This document shows positions 1 through 8,648 of a DNA stretch of 64,000 nt, piece by piece. Numbering within the stretch: the first letter of the stretch is position 1; each line of letters starts with the position of its first letter. The notes beneath the pieces are model-generated. The model was not told the origin of the DNA. It ran no database searches and saw nothing but the letters and a program-made list of their open reading frames with translations. A program made the position numbers and the translations under genes. Origin of the DNA: Pseudomonadota bacterium (GTDB lineage: Bacteria; Desulfobacterota; Desulfarculia; Desulfarculales; Desulfarculaceae); contig JAHIND010000026.1 of the NCBI GenBank assembly GCA_018896025.1, positions 1 through 64,000 on the forward strand. The letters run 5' to 3'.

Positions 1-376
<376 letters not shown>

Positions 377-479
377 TTTAATCATCCATGATCGCTCGAT
401 CCTTGATCGGGCTTGGTCAAAGCTCTGTATCAGCGAAAAAAAATGCTTATCGCTCTACTTTATTGCCGGAAACACAGTT

Positions 480-597
<118 letters not shown>

Positions 598-603
598 ACT
601 TTA

Positions 604-643
604 AGCCCCCGCTGATCGCAAGATCGGCGGGGGCTATTTTTTT
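604..643 (+). terminator. rRNA operon rho-independent terminator
   Basis: 14-bp stem (604-617 with 622-635, one G-U pair) closed by a GCAA tetraloop and followed by ATTTTTTT. It sits 7 nt after the 5S rRNA. Confidence 0.95.
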
Positions 644-760
644 GGGGAAAAGGGGCAGAGCGTCCTGGCACGGCTTTCTTTAAAATCGCGTCCCTTTCCA
701 CCTACCCAACCCCTCTCCCATCCCCTAAAATAGCCTCATCACCCCACACGGAGGCGCGCC

Positions 761-1165
761 ATGTCCTTTACCAACAACCTGGGCAATTCATTCGCGGGCG
801 GGGCCTTGGGTGGCCTGGCCAACGCCCTGGTGGTATGGCTGGCCGGGGCCGCGGGCATAACCCACGCCCTGGGGGTGGCCATCGCCCCGGCGCTCAGCCC
901 GGCCATGGTCTATCAGCGCATGGTGTGGGGGGGCATCTGGGGGCTGTTGTTCGTGCTGCCCATCTTGCGGGGCTCGATTTTTTGGCGGGGGCTGGTGTTT
1001 TCCCTGGGCCCCACGGCGGTGCAGCTGTTGGTGGTGTTCCCCCATGTGGCGGACAAGGGCCTCTACGGCATGGAACTGGGCGCGCTCACCCCTGGGTTTG
1101 TGGTGTTATTTAATGCCGTGTGGGGGTGGGTGGCAGCGGCGTGGCTTAAAACTGCGGGGCGCTAG
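761..1165 (+). CDS. small integral membrane protein, unknown function
   Basis: 134 aa, almost entirely hydrophobic, with about four predicted membrane segments (roughly residues 10-35, 50-68, 75-95 and 108-130) separated by very short loops. The ATG is preceded by GGAGG (CGGAGGCGCGCC), a good ribosome-binding site. There is no signal-peptide cleavage site and no recognisable catalytic motif. It is a single-gene unit between the rRNA terminator and a repeat cluster. I do not recognise the family; a small conserved inner-membrane protein is the most that can be said. Confidence 0.75.
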   Translation: MSFTNNLGNSFAGGALGGLANALVVWLAGAAGITHALGVAIAPALSPAMVYQRMVWGGIWGLLFVLPILRGSIFWRGLVFSLGPTAVQLLVVFPHVADKGLYGMELGALTPGFVVLFNAVWGWVAAAWLKTAGR

Positions 1166-1167
1166 GC

Positions 1168-1411
1168 CCGGCTTCGCCAGACGGCGGGATGCTGCGTTGC
1201 CGGCATCGCTCCAAACTCGCTGTAGGCCAAACTACAGCTCCGTTTGTCGCTCGCCGGCGCCTTGCCTGCCGCCGCCCGGCTGTGCCGCCCGGCTGAGTCA
1301 AACCCCGCCTGGCTGTGTCGGGGGCAGGAAGGGCAGGGATAAACCCCGCCCCTACACCGCTCATCTAGCAATAATGTAGGTTGGGTTGAGCGAAGCGAAG
1401 CCCAACAATTC
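1168..1411. repeat. repeat cluster: families E, B, A
   Basis: A family E copy (1168-1288) runs from GGCTTCGCCAG to CGGCTGTGCCG, with central hairpin GCTGTAG/CTACAGC around 1212-1233. It is followed by a diverged family B palindrome (about 1331-1356, GGGCAGGGATAAACCCCGCC) and a family A copy (1376-1411, ending GCCCAACAATTCC). No gene is seen between 1166 and 1488; the small frames are repeat-derived. Confidence 0.85.
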
Positions 1412-1488
1412 CTATACCTTCGCGAACATCTGGCCGTGCCGAGTGGCGGCCCCCAGGCCGTTGGCCCGCCCAGGGGCCGCCGTAGCGC

Positions 1489-1824
1489 CTAGACCTCGAC
1501 CACCGGCAGCTCGGCTCCGCAGTTGGAGCACACCAGTTCGCCCTGCTGCTGCTCCTGGGAGCAGGCGGCGCAGCTGGGGCGCAGCTCCTTCTTGGAGATG
1601 GAAATCTTCACCTTGGTGTTTTGCCCGATGCGCACCGTCCCCTTGGGTTTGGTGGCCTCCACCCACAGCAGCACGTCACCGAAGCGCACCTGATCGTTGG
1701 GTTTGATGGTCTTGCCGTTAAGGGCCTTGAAAAAATCCTGGCCCTTTTCGCGCAGCACGGTCGCGTCCTGGGCGCTGACCATCAGCGCCACCTTCTTTCC
1801 CGGCATTGCCTCTGCTTGCTGCAT
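1489..1824 (-). CDS. uncharacterised protein with C-terminal zinc ribbon
   Basis: 111 aa. The start is chosen at 1824 because AGGAGG ends directly against an upstream ATG (1828-1830), leaving no spacer there, while it sits 6 nt before the second ATG. The C-terminus carries a CxxC-x10-CxxC zinc ribbon (Cys85, 88, 99, 102). The middle looks beta-rich (residues 45-80: VRFGDVLLWVEA, TVRIGQNTKVKISI). No signal peptide or membrane segment is present, so it is likely cytosolic. Function is not recognised; zinc-ribbon proteins of this size often bind nucleic acid or partner proteins, but nothing here decides that. Confidence 0.7.
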   Translation of the reverse strand: MQQAEAMPGKKVALMVSAQDATVLREKGQDFFKALNGKTIKPNDQVRFGDVLLWVEATKPKGTVRIGQNTKVKISISKKELRPSCAACSQEQQQGELVCSNCGAELPVVEV

Positions 1825-2178
1825 CGCCATCCTCCTTTCTGGTGAGGGCCTCTCCTGCGCGACCGGCCAATGGCCAAGTCCGCCCGGCCCAGGCGCCGGA
1901 CCGGCGATGGTGCTGAGAGGGCGGTGGATGCGGCTGGTTGAGGCGTAGTAGAAGGCGATAACAGCGGAGATAATCTCTGAAGGAGCTACAGCATCAGTGT
2001 AGTTGACATGCAAACTACGCGTTGCTCTCGCTCAAGGCCGCCCCCTGCGGAAGTGCGCGCAGGGAAGCATTTGTATTTTCCATTTACGATCTTTGCACGT
2101 AAGGCCAGAGGAAGCAAGGGCATTATATACAATAATATTGATGAATAAATTATTAGCGCAGGGCTAAATAGGGGCCGT
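1825..2178. other. gene-free stretch upstream of zinc-ribbon gene
   Basis: No convincing gene is seen. It holds a short hairpin, GTAGTT/AACTAC, near 1998-2017 and an AT-rich block (about 2118-2160) just before the 3' end of the ddl operon, which lies on the minus strand. The promoter of the zinc-ribbon gene must lie in the right part, but no clear -35/-10 pair stands out. Confidence 0.4.
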
Positions 2179-2340
2179 TTATTTGCCCTGGGCGGCCAGC
2201 CAGGCCTGGTAGCGCTTGTAGCCGGGGCACCAGCCGGTGTGCCAGCGCCAGAGCCTGACCCAGATGGAGGCGGGCTTTTTTTCGGCGTAGCGCTTCAGGG
2301 CGCAGGTAGCGCAGGAAGGCTCTTTGCCGGGGTTCGCCAT
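2179..2340 (-). CDS. 53-aa CxxC small protein downstream of ddl
   Basis: 53 aa, starting 2 nt after the ddl stop codon, so translationally coupled to it. It contains an N-terminal CATC pair (residues 10-13) and a C-terminal segment rich in Trp and basic residues, WRWHTGWCPGYKRYQ (31-45), with a third Cys at 38. Cys10, Cys13, His34 and Cys38 could form a metal site, which is inference. The length and conserved-looking aromatic residues argue for a real gene rather than readthrough. I recall similar small proteins beside ddl in deltaproteobacteria, but I cannot give a function. Confidence 0.7.
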   Translation of the reverse strand: MANPGKEPSCATCALKRYAEKKPASIWVRLWRWHTGWCPGYKRYQAWLAAQGK

Positions 2341-2342
2341 GT

Positions 2343-3278
2343 TTAGTCCTCCAGGGCCAAAGCGAGCAGCTTGTCGATAAAGGTGGGAAAGTCCATGCCC
2401 GCGGCGGCGGCGGCCTGGGGCAGCAGGCTGGTTTCGGTCATGCCGGGGATGGTGTTGGTCTCCAGGGCGAAGGGGCCGTCCTCGGTGAGGATGAAGTCGG
2501 TGCGCGAGTAGCCCTTGAGCCCCAGGGCCCGGTGGGCGGCGATGCCCAGCTCCTGCACCCGCTTGGTGGTGGCCTCGTCCACCCTGGCGGGGCAGATTTC
2601 CTGGGAGCCCCCGGGGGTGTACTTGGCGGTGAAGTCGAAGAAGGTGGACTGCTCGCCGGGGATGATCTCGATCAGGGGCAGGGCGACCAGCTCCCGGTTG
2701 CCCACCACCGCGGCGGTCAGCTCGCGGCCGGTCAAGAGCCGCTCGGCCAGGATCACCCGGTCCAGCTTGAAGGCGGCCTCGATGGCCGGGGCCAGTTCCT
2801 CGGCCCGGCGGACCATGGAGATGCCGAAGCTGCTGCCTTCCCGGGCCGGTTTTATGACCACCGGCAGGCCCAGCTCTTTCATCACCCGCCCGGCGGGGTC
2901 GGGCTCGCCGCGCCCGAGCACCACGTCCTGGGCCACGGGTATGCCCGCTGCCCGAAAAAGCTCCTTGGCGCGGGGCTTGTCCATGGCCAGGGCGCAGCCC
3001 AGCACCCCGGCGCACTGGTAGGGCAGGCCCACCAAATCCAGCAGGCCCTGCAAACGGCCGTCCTCGCCGCCGGGGCCGTGCAGCATCACCAGGGCCACGT
3101 CGAACTCCCCAGCCCGCCGCACCAGGGCCACCAGGTCGGTGGCCGGGTCGAAGGTCTCCACCTGGTGGGGCAGGGCCGCCAGGGCCTTGGCCACCGCGCG
3201 GCCCGACTTGAGGCTCACTTCCCGCTCGCTGGAGGTGCCGCCCACGATCAGGGCCACCTTGAGGGCTCTTTGGCTCAT
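2343..3278 (-). CDS. ddl: D-alanine--D-alanine ligase
   Basis: 311 aa, normal for Ddl. This is the ATP-dependent ligase that makes the D-Ala-D-Ala end of the peptidoglycan stem peptide in the cytoplasm. ATP-grasp family motifs appear in order: N-terminal GGTSSEREVSLKSG (about 12-25), MLHGPGGEDGRLQGLL (about 72-87), VVIKPAREGSSFGIS (central lobe), the omega-loop tyrosine in AKYTPGGSQE that favours D-Ala over D-lactate, and the Mg-binding FALETNTIPGMTETS near the C-terminus. The ATG overlaps the stop of the upstream HD gene (TAATG). It belongs to the minus-strand operon mobB-HD-ddl-CxxC protein. Nothing is missing from the active site. Confidence 0.96.
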   Translation of the reverse strand: MSQRALKVALIVGGTSSEREVSLKSGRAVAKALAALPHQVETFDPATDLVALVRRAGEFDVALVMLHGPGGEDGRLQGLLDLVGLPYQCAGVLGCALAMDKPRAKELFRAAGIPVAQDVVLGRGEPDPAGRVMKELGLPVVIKPAREGSSFGISMVRRAEELAPAIEAAFKLDRVILAERLLTGRELTAAVVGNRELVALPLIEIIPGEQSTFFDFTAKYTPGGSQEICPARVDEATTKRVQELGIAAHRALGLKGYSRTDFILTEDGPFALETNTIPGMTETSLLPQAAAAAGMDFPTFIDKLLALALED

Positions 3279-3859
3279 TAAAGCTCCACCGGTTCCGGGG
3301 TGACCTGGGACGGGCTGCGGCCGTGGTCGAGGTGCGAGAAAATTTGGATCTCCGCCTGTTGGGCCCGCTCCAGGCCCAAGGCGATGCGCGCCTCCAGGGC
3401 CGGGTCGCCCCGGCCGTAGCGCTGGGCGATGTAGGCGAAGCGCTCGGGCAGGGTCACCAGCTGGTCGTGGGTCACCCGCTTGTCGGCGTAGTTGACCAGC
3501 ATGGTCTCGTCCAGGGGCTGGTCCGGGGGCAGCAGCACGTGGTTGGCCACCAGATAGGCCAGGGGCCGGTAGCCCCGCTCCTCCAGGATGCGGCCACCTT
3601 CCAGATCGTGGCGGCACTTCTGGCCCAGGCACATGGTCTTGGCTATGTCGTGCAAAAGGGCCCCAGTCTCCACCGCCCGGCGGTTGAGCATGAAGCCCGA
3701 TTCGGCCAGCCAGTCGGCCAGGCGCAGGGCCACCCCACACACCACTCGTGAGTGCTCGCGGATGTTGTCCAGCATGGCGAACTCGTCCCAGAGTTCCATG
3801 ATCTGGGCCGTGGAGGGCAGGGGGGTGTCGGCGTTGAAGCGTGGGACCAACTCAACCAA
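3278..3859 (-). CDS. HD-domain phosphohydrolase
   Basis: 193 aa with HD-superfamily metal ligands: EHSRVV (His about 36), LLHDIAK (HD pair about 69-70), VANH (about 106) and YADKRV (about 124). This layout matches small stand-alone HDIG-type phosphohydrolases acting on nucleotides or phosphate esters; the substrate cannot be read from sequence. The start is TTG at 3857-3859, 5 nt after GAGGTG, overlapping the end of mobB by 8 nt; the first in-frame ATG (MELWDEF) would remove conserved N-terminal residues. It overlaps ddl by one base, so the operon is tightly coupled. Confidence 0.88.
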   Translation of the reverse strand: MVELVPRFNADTPLPSTAQIMELWDEFAMLDNIREHSRVVCGVALRLADWLAESGFMLNRRAVETGALLHDIAKTMCLGQKCRHDLEGGRILEERGYRPLAYLVANHVLLPPDQPLDETMLVNYADKRVTHDQLVTLPERFAYIAQRYGRGDPALEARIALGLERAQQAEIQIFSHLDHGRSPSQVTPEPVEL

Positions 3860-4511
3860 GACGCACCTCGATTTTTTCGGCCTCGCCGGTGCCCTTTAGG
3901 GAAGACACGAAGCCGCGCAGCATGCCCGAAAGGATGGTGGAGACAAAGGCGTTCAAGGGAAGCTCCTGGCCGTCCAAATACAGCTTGGCCGGCTCCGGCG
4001 GCGGGGTCGCCGGCTTCACCGCCTCCAGCAGGAAGTCGGCCAGGGCCACCGGGTCGTCGGCGTCCACCACCGGCAGGCCCGCCTCGGTGCCTTGGCCGCC
4101 CCGCCGGGCCAGGGCCAAGAGCTTGCCCCCGGAGGGCAACACCGGCTCCCGGTCCGGGGCCACCACCTCTATCTTGGGGATGGCCGCGCTCTTGAATCCC
4201 TCGGCGATTACCAGGTCCATGCCCGCCATGAGCCGGGCGGCCAGGGCCCGGGGCCCGGCCCCGGCCAGGCCGGAGGCCTCCAGCCACACCCCCCCGGCGT
4301 GGGACAGGCCCACCCGGGTGGACCCGGCCTCGGCCAGGCGCTGGCTGTCCTTGCCCTGCCACTCGGCCGGGGTCATGACCGCCCCGCCGTGGCCGTGGTG
4401 CTTGAACACCCCCACCTTGAGGCCGCGCGCCTTGAGTTCGGGCAGCAGCTTTTCCAGAAGGGTGGTCTTGCCGCTGCCGCTGGCTCCGCAGATGCCGACT
4501 ACCGGGATCAT
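3852..4511 (-). CDS. mobB: molybdopterin-guanine dinucleotide biosynthesis protein MobB
   Basis: 219 aa. P-loop GASGSGKTT at residues 9-17, then KHHGH (about 37-41), DSQRLAEAGS and DLVIAEGFK (about 99-107), all typical of the MobB GTPase that assists MobA in attaching GMP to molybdopterin for Mo/W enzymes. It is longer than E. coli MobB because of a C-terminal extension (from about 180: AKLYLDGQELPLNAFVSTIL) of the kind seen in deltaproteobacterial versions. First gene of the mobB-HD-ddl operon; AGGAG lies 5 nt before the ATG. No mobA or molybdenum uptake gene is near. Confidence 0.93.
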   Translation of the reverse strand: MIPVVGICGASGSGKTTLLEKLLPELKARGLKVGVFKHHGHGGAVMTPAEWQGKDSQRLAEAGSTRVGLSHAGGVWLEASGLAGAGPRALAARLMAGMDLVIAEGFKSAAIPKIEVVAPDREPVLPSGGKLLALARRGGQGTEAGLPVVDADDPVALADFLLEAVKPATPPPEPAKLYLDGQELPLNAFVSTILSGMLRGFVSSLKGTGEAEKIEVRLG

Positions 4512-4518
4512 GGGACTC

Positions 4519-4809
4519 CTAGCCTGGCTTGGTGAAGGACTTCAGCTTCACCTGGCCGTTGATGAATTGGACGTTGATGGTGCCGTGTTTGTCCTTCCAT
4601 GTGGCCGAGGTGCCCGAGACCCCGCCCAGGCTCACGCCCTTGCTCTCGGTGGGCTCGCCCAAAAGGTGGATAACCTCCTTGAGGGTCATGTTCACCTTGA
4701 TCTGGTCGTAGGCTTTTTGGTCATAGCTGGAGCCGCAGGCCGCCGCCATCAACAGCAGCAGCGCGGCCAGCAGCACGGGCAGGGCCTTGGCGAAGGGCAG
4801 GTTTTTCAT
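4519..4809 (-). CDS. BLIP/OmlA-like small lipoprotein (DUF3862-type)
   Basis: 96 aa, start chosen at the ATG with GGGAG 8 nt upstream. An N-terminal hydrophobic signal (residues 6-24) ends in the lipobox-like MAAAC, so export and lipid attachment at Cys25 are likely. The mature part has the pattern YDQIKVNMTLKEVIHLLGEP, then a W and GTINVQFINGQVKLKS, which matches the small alpha/beta fold of SmpA/OmlA/BamE and DUF3862 proteins. It may be an envelope-associated protein; the exact role is unknown. It lies 7 bp downstream of the mobB start, on the same strand, but ends before mobB's ribosome-binding site and is probably its own transcript. Confidence 0.8.
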   Translation of the reverse strand: MKNLPFAKALPVLLAALLLLMAAACGSSYDQKAYDQIKVNMTLKEVIHLLGEPTESKGVSLGGVSGTSATWKDKHGTINVQFINGQVKLKSFTKPG

Positions 4810-5017
4810 GATGTCGCTCCCACGGGGCAAGGGCGCAAAATCGCGCCGTCCACACCCCATTCAGCATAATCCCGAGGAGCAGGGCGGTCAAGACGCCGGG
4901 GAGGAGAAAGGGGGCTTAAGTGGGGCCTTCGCCTGGTGATTTGGCGGTGGATGGCACCGGTGTTGTGGCTGGGGGCGCTTGTGCCAAGCGGCAAGGGCAA
5001 ACCCGGCCCCGCCCGCT

Positions 5018-5821
5018 TCAGAGCAGCAACAGCAGGCTCAGCGCCATGACCCCCATGCCCGCGATGAGGCCGTAGATGCACAGGTGGTGGTGGCCATAGG
5101 CCTCGGCGGTGGGCAACAGCTCGTCCAGGGAGATGAACACCATTATCCCGGCCACCCCCGCGAACATGACGCCCATGAGCGAGGGGCTGAACAGGCTGCG
5201 CAAGAGCAGGTAGCCCACCAAGGCCCCGGCGGGCTCGGCCAGGCCCGAGAGGAAGGAATAGACAAAGGCCTTCTTGCGGCTGCCGGTGGCGTAGTAGATG
5301 GGCACCGCCACGGCCACCCCTTCTGGAATGTTGTGGATGGCGATGGCCACGGCGATGGCCAGGCCCAGGGCCGGGTCGGCCAGAGCGGCGGTGAAGGTGG
5401 CCAGGCCCTCGGGGAAGTTGTGGATGGCGATGGCCAGGGCGGTGAACATGCCCATGCGCTGGAGGCGGCTTTGCGCCAGCGGGCTTTGCACCTCTTCCAC
5501 GCGGTGAGCCTCGTGGGGGTTGTCGGCCTCGGGCACCAGGCGGTCGATGAGCCCGATGAACACGATGCCCCCGAAAAAGGCCGCCGCCGTGGCCCAGGCC
5601 GCCGGGCCCGGGCCCACGGTGGTGGCTAGCAGGTTGCGGGCCTGGGCCAATAACTCCACGAAGGAGACATAGACCATCACCCCGGCGGAAAAGCCCAGGG
5701 ACAAGGCCAGAAGCTGGGTGTTGGTGCGCCGGGCCACCAGCACCAGGGCGCTGCCCAGGCCGGTGGCCAGGCCCGCCAGGATGGTCAGGGAAAAGGCTAA
5801 ACCGACATGTTCAAGTTGCAA
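5018..5821 (-). CDS. zupT: ZIP-family zinc transporter ZupT
   Basis: 267 aa, the usual length for ZupT, with eight hydrophobic segments. The two signature metal-site helices are present: AIAIHNFPEGLAT (about 131-143) and AIAIHNIPEGVAV (about 160-172). ZIP proteins bring Zn2+ (and Fe, Mn, Co) into the cytoplasm. The start is TTG at 5819-5821, with GGGAG 6 nt upstream (CTTCGGGAGCGCGTC). The loop before the first signature is the expected hydrophilic region (EADNPHEAHRVEE). Monocistronic; no Zur box recognised. Confidence 0.93.
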   Translation of the reverse strand: MQLEHVGLAFSLTILAGLATGLGSALVLVARRTNTQLLALSLGFSAGVMVYVSFVELLAQARNLLATTVGPGPAAWATAAAFFGGIVFIGLIDRLVPEADNPHEAHRVEEVQSPLAQSRLQRMGMFTALAIAIHNFPEGLATFTAALADPALGLAIAVAIAIHNIPEGVAVAVPIYYATGSRKKAFVYSFLSGLAEPAGALVGYLLLRSLFSPSLMGVMFAGVAGIMVFISLDELLPTAEAYGHHHLCIYGLIAGMGVMALSLLLLL

Positions 5822-5899
5822 GACGCGCTCCCGAAGGGGGTTGGGTCTTCCCGCAATACCCCAGGCCTGGTGCCGTTAAAAGTGAATTCTTAAAGAAGA

Positions 5900-6535
5900 C
5901 TACGGCAACATCTCGTGCAGATACTTCTCGCGGTCAAAATCCCGTAAAAGCTCGTTCCACATCTCCGCATCATCGGACCCCGGCTTCAGACCGGCTAAGA
6001 AGTTTTTCTTGACCCGTTCGGCATCGGGACCGCCCAGCATCAGCTTGGCGTATACATAGCCTGGGTTACTTGTCCTGAGGCGGTATTTATAATACATTGC
6101 AACGCTTTTATAGCACTCTTTGCATCTCTCCGCAGAGTACCCCAGGCGCTCCTCAAGCATGCATTTCATAAATTTTGCTCCAACGTAGGATGGCTTCATT
6201 TTCAATATTTGGTCCAAATATCGTAGGGCAACTTTATAATCACGCAGTTCCATATTGCAATGTGCAATATTCCATAAAATATGTAGGTCAAATGGAGCTA
6301 TGGCGTGCGCCTGGTTTAGGATGTCTAGGGCTTTCAATTTCTCGTTTTTATTGTCCCCAGACAGAGCAAGAATCTTCAGCGCGCGCCACTCCAAACACCT
6401 TACACTCCCTTTTCCCGATTCTTGCTGGCACTTTTTATCCATGGGAGTCAGGCGCTGAGCGCTGGCCGGGGAGGAAAACACGGATAAAAAAATGAGCAAG
6501 GCCAATACAGCTCGCAGATAACCACAGCGTTTCAT
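5900..6535 (-). CDS. secreted TPR-like protein, unknown function
   Basis: 211 aa. Signal peptide at residues 1-26 (hydrophobic ALLIFLSVF, cleavage after ASA-Q). The mature part is helical with a recognisable tetratricopeptide-like stretch, AIAPFDLHILWNIAHCNMELRDYKVALRYLDQILKMKPS in outline (about 79-117), and six Cys residues (35, 47, 93, 124, 138, 141) that could form disulfides in the periplasm. Base composition is clearly lower in GC than neighbours, and the preceding intergenic DNA is AT-rich, a hint of later acquisition. GGGGGGA precedes the ATG. No specific family is recognised. Confidence 0.72.
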   Translation of the reverse strand: MKRCGYLRAVLALLIFLSVFSSPASAQRLTPMDKKCQQESGKGSVRCLEWRALKILALSGDNKNEKLKALDILNQAHAIAPFDLHILWNIAHCNMELRDYKVALRYLDQILKMKPSYVGAKFMKCMLEERLGYSAERCKECYKSVAMYYKYRLRTSNPGYVYAKLMLGGPDAERVKKNFLAGLKPGSDDAEMWNELLRDFDREKYLHEMLP

Positions 6536-6691
6536 AAAATCCCCCCGTCCAGCGGCATGATCTTATCTTCAATCATTATTGGAGTTATGATATTTTACTC
6601 TCATGAGATTATCGGCAACCTACTGAATGGTCAAATTTTACCTATGCATTCGCACCTGAAATACTAATAGGTTAATATTAGGGCTGTATGC

Positions 6692-7795
6692 TTATAGTGG
6701 GTTGAGCCATTCGTACTCGCGGTCTATTTTCCAGATGGCATCAGGAAACTTAACCCATTTCGCCTCTATTGAAATTATTTGATCGGCCCGAGGCTTGACA
6801 GCATCAACTGCACCATGTTCATGGTATACGTAGCCCACATCAAATTTTAATTGCCATCGGTCATTGGGGTCAGGGGGGTCTAATTGAAAGCTAACCTCTC
6901 CTATCGGTACTTTACCGCTGTTTTCGCCGGGCCAAACCCCCTTGCTGGTCCACGGGAGTGCTTTCCTGACCACGGGAACGCCATTCTTAAGTAAAGTAAT
7001 GGTACCGTTCCAAACCAAAACGGCCGGCGGGCCTAATAGTGCCGTTTTTCCCATTAAATCCATTTGTAGCTTATTATTTCTTATTACAATGGAGCCGGAT
7101 AGAGTAAAGGATGCGTGAATTGTTTTTCCTTCAAAAACCACTCCCGAAAATGTTGGGAAACTATACGTTTTAATTTCCTTATACTTATATTCAGGCTCCT
7201 TGCTATAGCCGAGTTTGTCGGCCAGGTGGTTGCGGTACTCTGCTTTAAGTTTTTCGATCCATTTTGTTCCGTTGGCGCGGATGGCGTTCCGTTGGGAATC
7301 GCCGAACACGTCGTACCCGGCGGGTAAGAACAGCATCTCGCGGTAGCTGTCCTCCAGGTCATTCACCAGCCCGCCCAGGTCGTATCCACCGCCTTCCCCC
7401 ACGCAGCCCCATATGCTCGCAACCATACCGGAGCCTTTCATTTTTACCGGTATATGGCACGGTATCATTTCTCCGGTCAAGCCCTCCGGGTAAAAATCGA
7501 ATGTCTCCAGGATATCGGGGAGGACCAGAATGGTGTCATCGATAATGGCCTGCTTTACTTGGTTCATGAACCCGGCATCTTGCTTGGCTCCGGGCAGCAG
7601 TGGCAGGTGAAGCCCCCAGTGCTCTTGGGCGGCCCTTTCCAGGGTTCTAAGAACGCTATCGAAATCCAGACAGCCGTTCTCGTCGTGGGTTAAGTCCACT
7701 TTCACCTCGATGGGTTCCGGTTCAAATTCCGGCAGTAAGGAAACTTTCTGTCCGTTGCCGTAATTCATCCACGATTCTATATTTATAGTTATCAT
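6692..7795 (-). CDS. uncharacterised protein, 367 aa, lower-GC gene
   Basis: No family recognised. The start is placed at the ATG of the proximal copy of a 20-bp tandem duplication (7793-7795; MITINIESWMNYG). The frame stays open further upstream (to about 7966), but those codons run through unrelated Arg/Pro-rich sequence and lack a ribosome-binding site. The protein has no signal peptide or membrane segment, a Gly-rich stretch GCVGEGGGYDLGG (about 152-164), and a beta-rich C-terminal half with many Trp/aromatic residues ending KIDREYEWLNPL. GC is below that of the adjacent purine genes. It may have arrived together with the neighbouring TPR-like gene. Confidence 0.65.
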   Translation of the reverse strand: MITINIESWMNYGNGQKVSLLPEFEPEPIEVKVDLTHDENGCLDFDSVLRTLERAAQEHWGLHLPLLPGAKQDAGFMNQVKQAIIDDTILVLPDILETFDFYPEGLTGEMIPCHIPVKMKGSGMVASIWGCVGEGGGYDLGGLVNDLEDSYREMLFLPAGYDVFGDSQRNAIRANGTKWIEKLKAEYRNHLADKLGYSKEPEYKYKEIKTYSFPTFSGVVFEGKTIHASFTLSGSIVIRNNKLQMDLMGKTALLGPPAVLVWNGTITLLKNGVPVVRKALPWTSKGVWPGENSGKVPIGEVSFQLDPPDPNDRWQLKFDVGYVYHEHGAVDAVKPRADQIISIEAKWVKFPDAIWKIDREYEWLNPL

Positions 7796-7820
7796 GCCGC
7801 ATTTATAGTTATCATGCCGC
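7781..7820. repeat. 20-bp perfect tandem duplication covering a start codon
   Basis: ATTTATAGTTATCATGCCGC occurs twice, back to back (7781-7800 and 7801-7820). On the minus strand each copy carries ATG. From the upstream copy (ATG at 7813-7815, which has GGGAG about 10 nt before it) translation gives only MITINAA and stops at a TGA that overlaps the second ATG as ATGA. The 20-bp length shifts the frame. Confidence 0.95.
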
Positions 7821-8008
7821 CGCGCTCCCGCTGAGGTTGGTTTTCCGGTCGGGGGAACCTCCACCGACCTATTAGCCATATAGTTGATAAGTCGACGGCG
7901 GCGATACAGCGAGGCGCCTCCCCAATTCGTGCTCCGGCCCCGGCGCTCTTGTTTGCCCGGCGGCACTCTGCTAGAAAGATAAAGATACTCAACCAGCGGA
8001 GGCAGTTA

Positions 8009-8605
8009 ATGGACCGCAAGATAATGCGCGCGCTCATCAGCGTGACCGACAAGGGCGGGGTGGTGGATTTCGCCAAGTCCCTGGCCGATATGGGAGTGAC
8101 CATCATCTCCACCGGCGGCACCATGAAGGCCATTGCCGACGGCGGCGTGCCGGTGACCAAGGTCAGCGAGATCACCGGCTTTCCCGAGATGCTCGACGGC
8201 CGGGTGAAGACCCTGCACCCGCGCATCCACGGCGGCATCCTGGCCCGCCGCGACGACCCCACCCACCGGGCCCAGTTGGCCGAGCACCACATCGCGCCCA
8301 TCGACCTGGTGTGCGTGAACCTCTACGCCTTCGAGGCCACCGTGGCCAAAGAGGGCTGCACCTTTGAAGACGCCATCGAAAACATCGACATCGGCGGCCC
8401 CTGCCTGATCCGGGCCTCGGCCAAGAACTGCGCCGACGTCACCGTGGTCACCGACCCGGCGGACTACGCCACGGTCATCGCCGAGATGCAGGAAAACCAG
8501 GGCGGCACCAGCCTGGCCACCCGCAAGAAGCTGGCGGCCAAGGCCTTCCGCCTGACCAACCACTACGACGGAGCCATCGCCGACTACCTGGAGACACAGG
8601 TCTAG
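8009..8605 (+). CDS. purH: IMP cyclohydrolase (stand-alone PurH N-terminal domain)
   Basis: 198 aa, only the MGS-like cyclohydrolase half of the usual ~520-aa PurH. It closes FAICAR to IMP, the last step of purine synthesis. Family motifs: [19 protein letters not shown] (7-25), [29 protein letters not shown] (about 50-69), [14 protein letters not shown] and [10 protein letters not shown], then [14 protein letters not shown]. It ends cleanly without the AICAR formyltransferase domain, so that activity must be encoded elsewhere. GGAGG lies 6 nt before the ATG. It is 550 bp ahead of purDE with one small gene between. Confidence 0.93.
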   Translation: MDRKIMRALISVTDKGGVVDFAKSLADMGVTIISTGGTMKAIADGGVPVTKVSEITGFPEMLDGRVKTLHPRIHGGILARRDDPTHRAQLAEHHIAPIDLVCVNLYAFEATVAKEGCTFEDAIENIDIGGPCLIRASAKNCADVTVVTDPADYATVIAEMQENQGGTSLATRKKLAAKAFRLTNHYDGAIADYLETQV

Positions 8606-8648
8606 GCGGCGGTTTTTTAAAACCAACTGGTCCGCCAAGGAGAAGCCC

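Noticed and set aside
7796..7966. Longer N-terminus for the 367-aa gene
   Set aside because: The extra residues are unrelated Arg/Pro-rich sequence read through both duplicated 20-mers and lack a ribosome-binding site; the start in the proximal copy is simpler.
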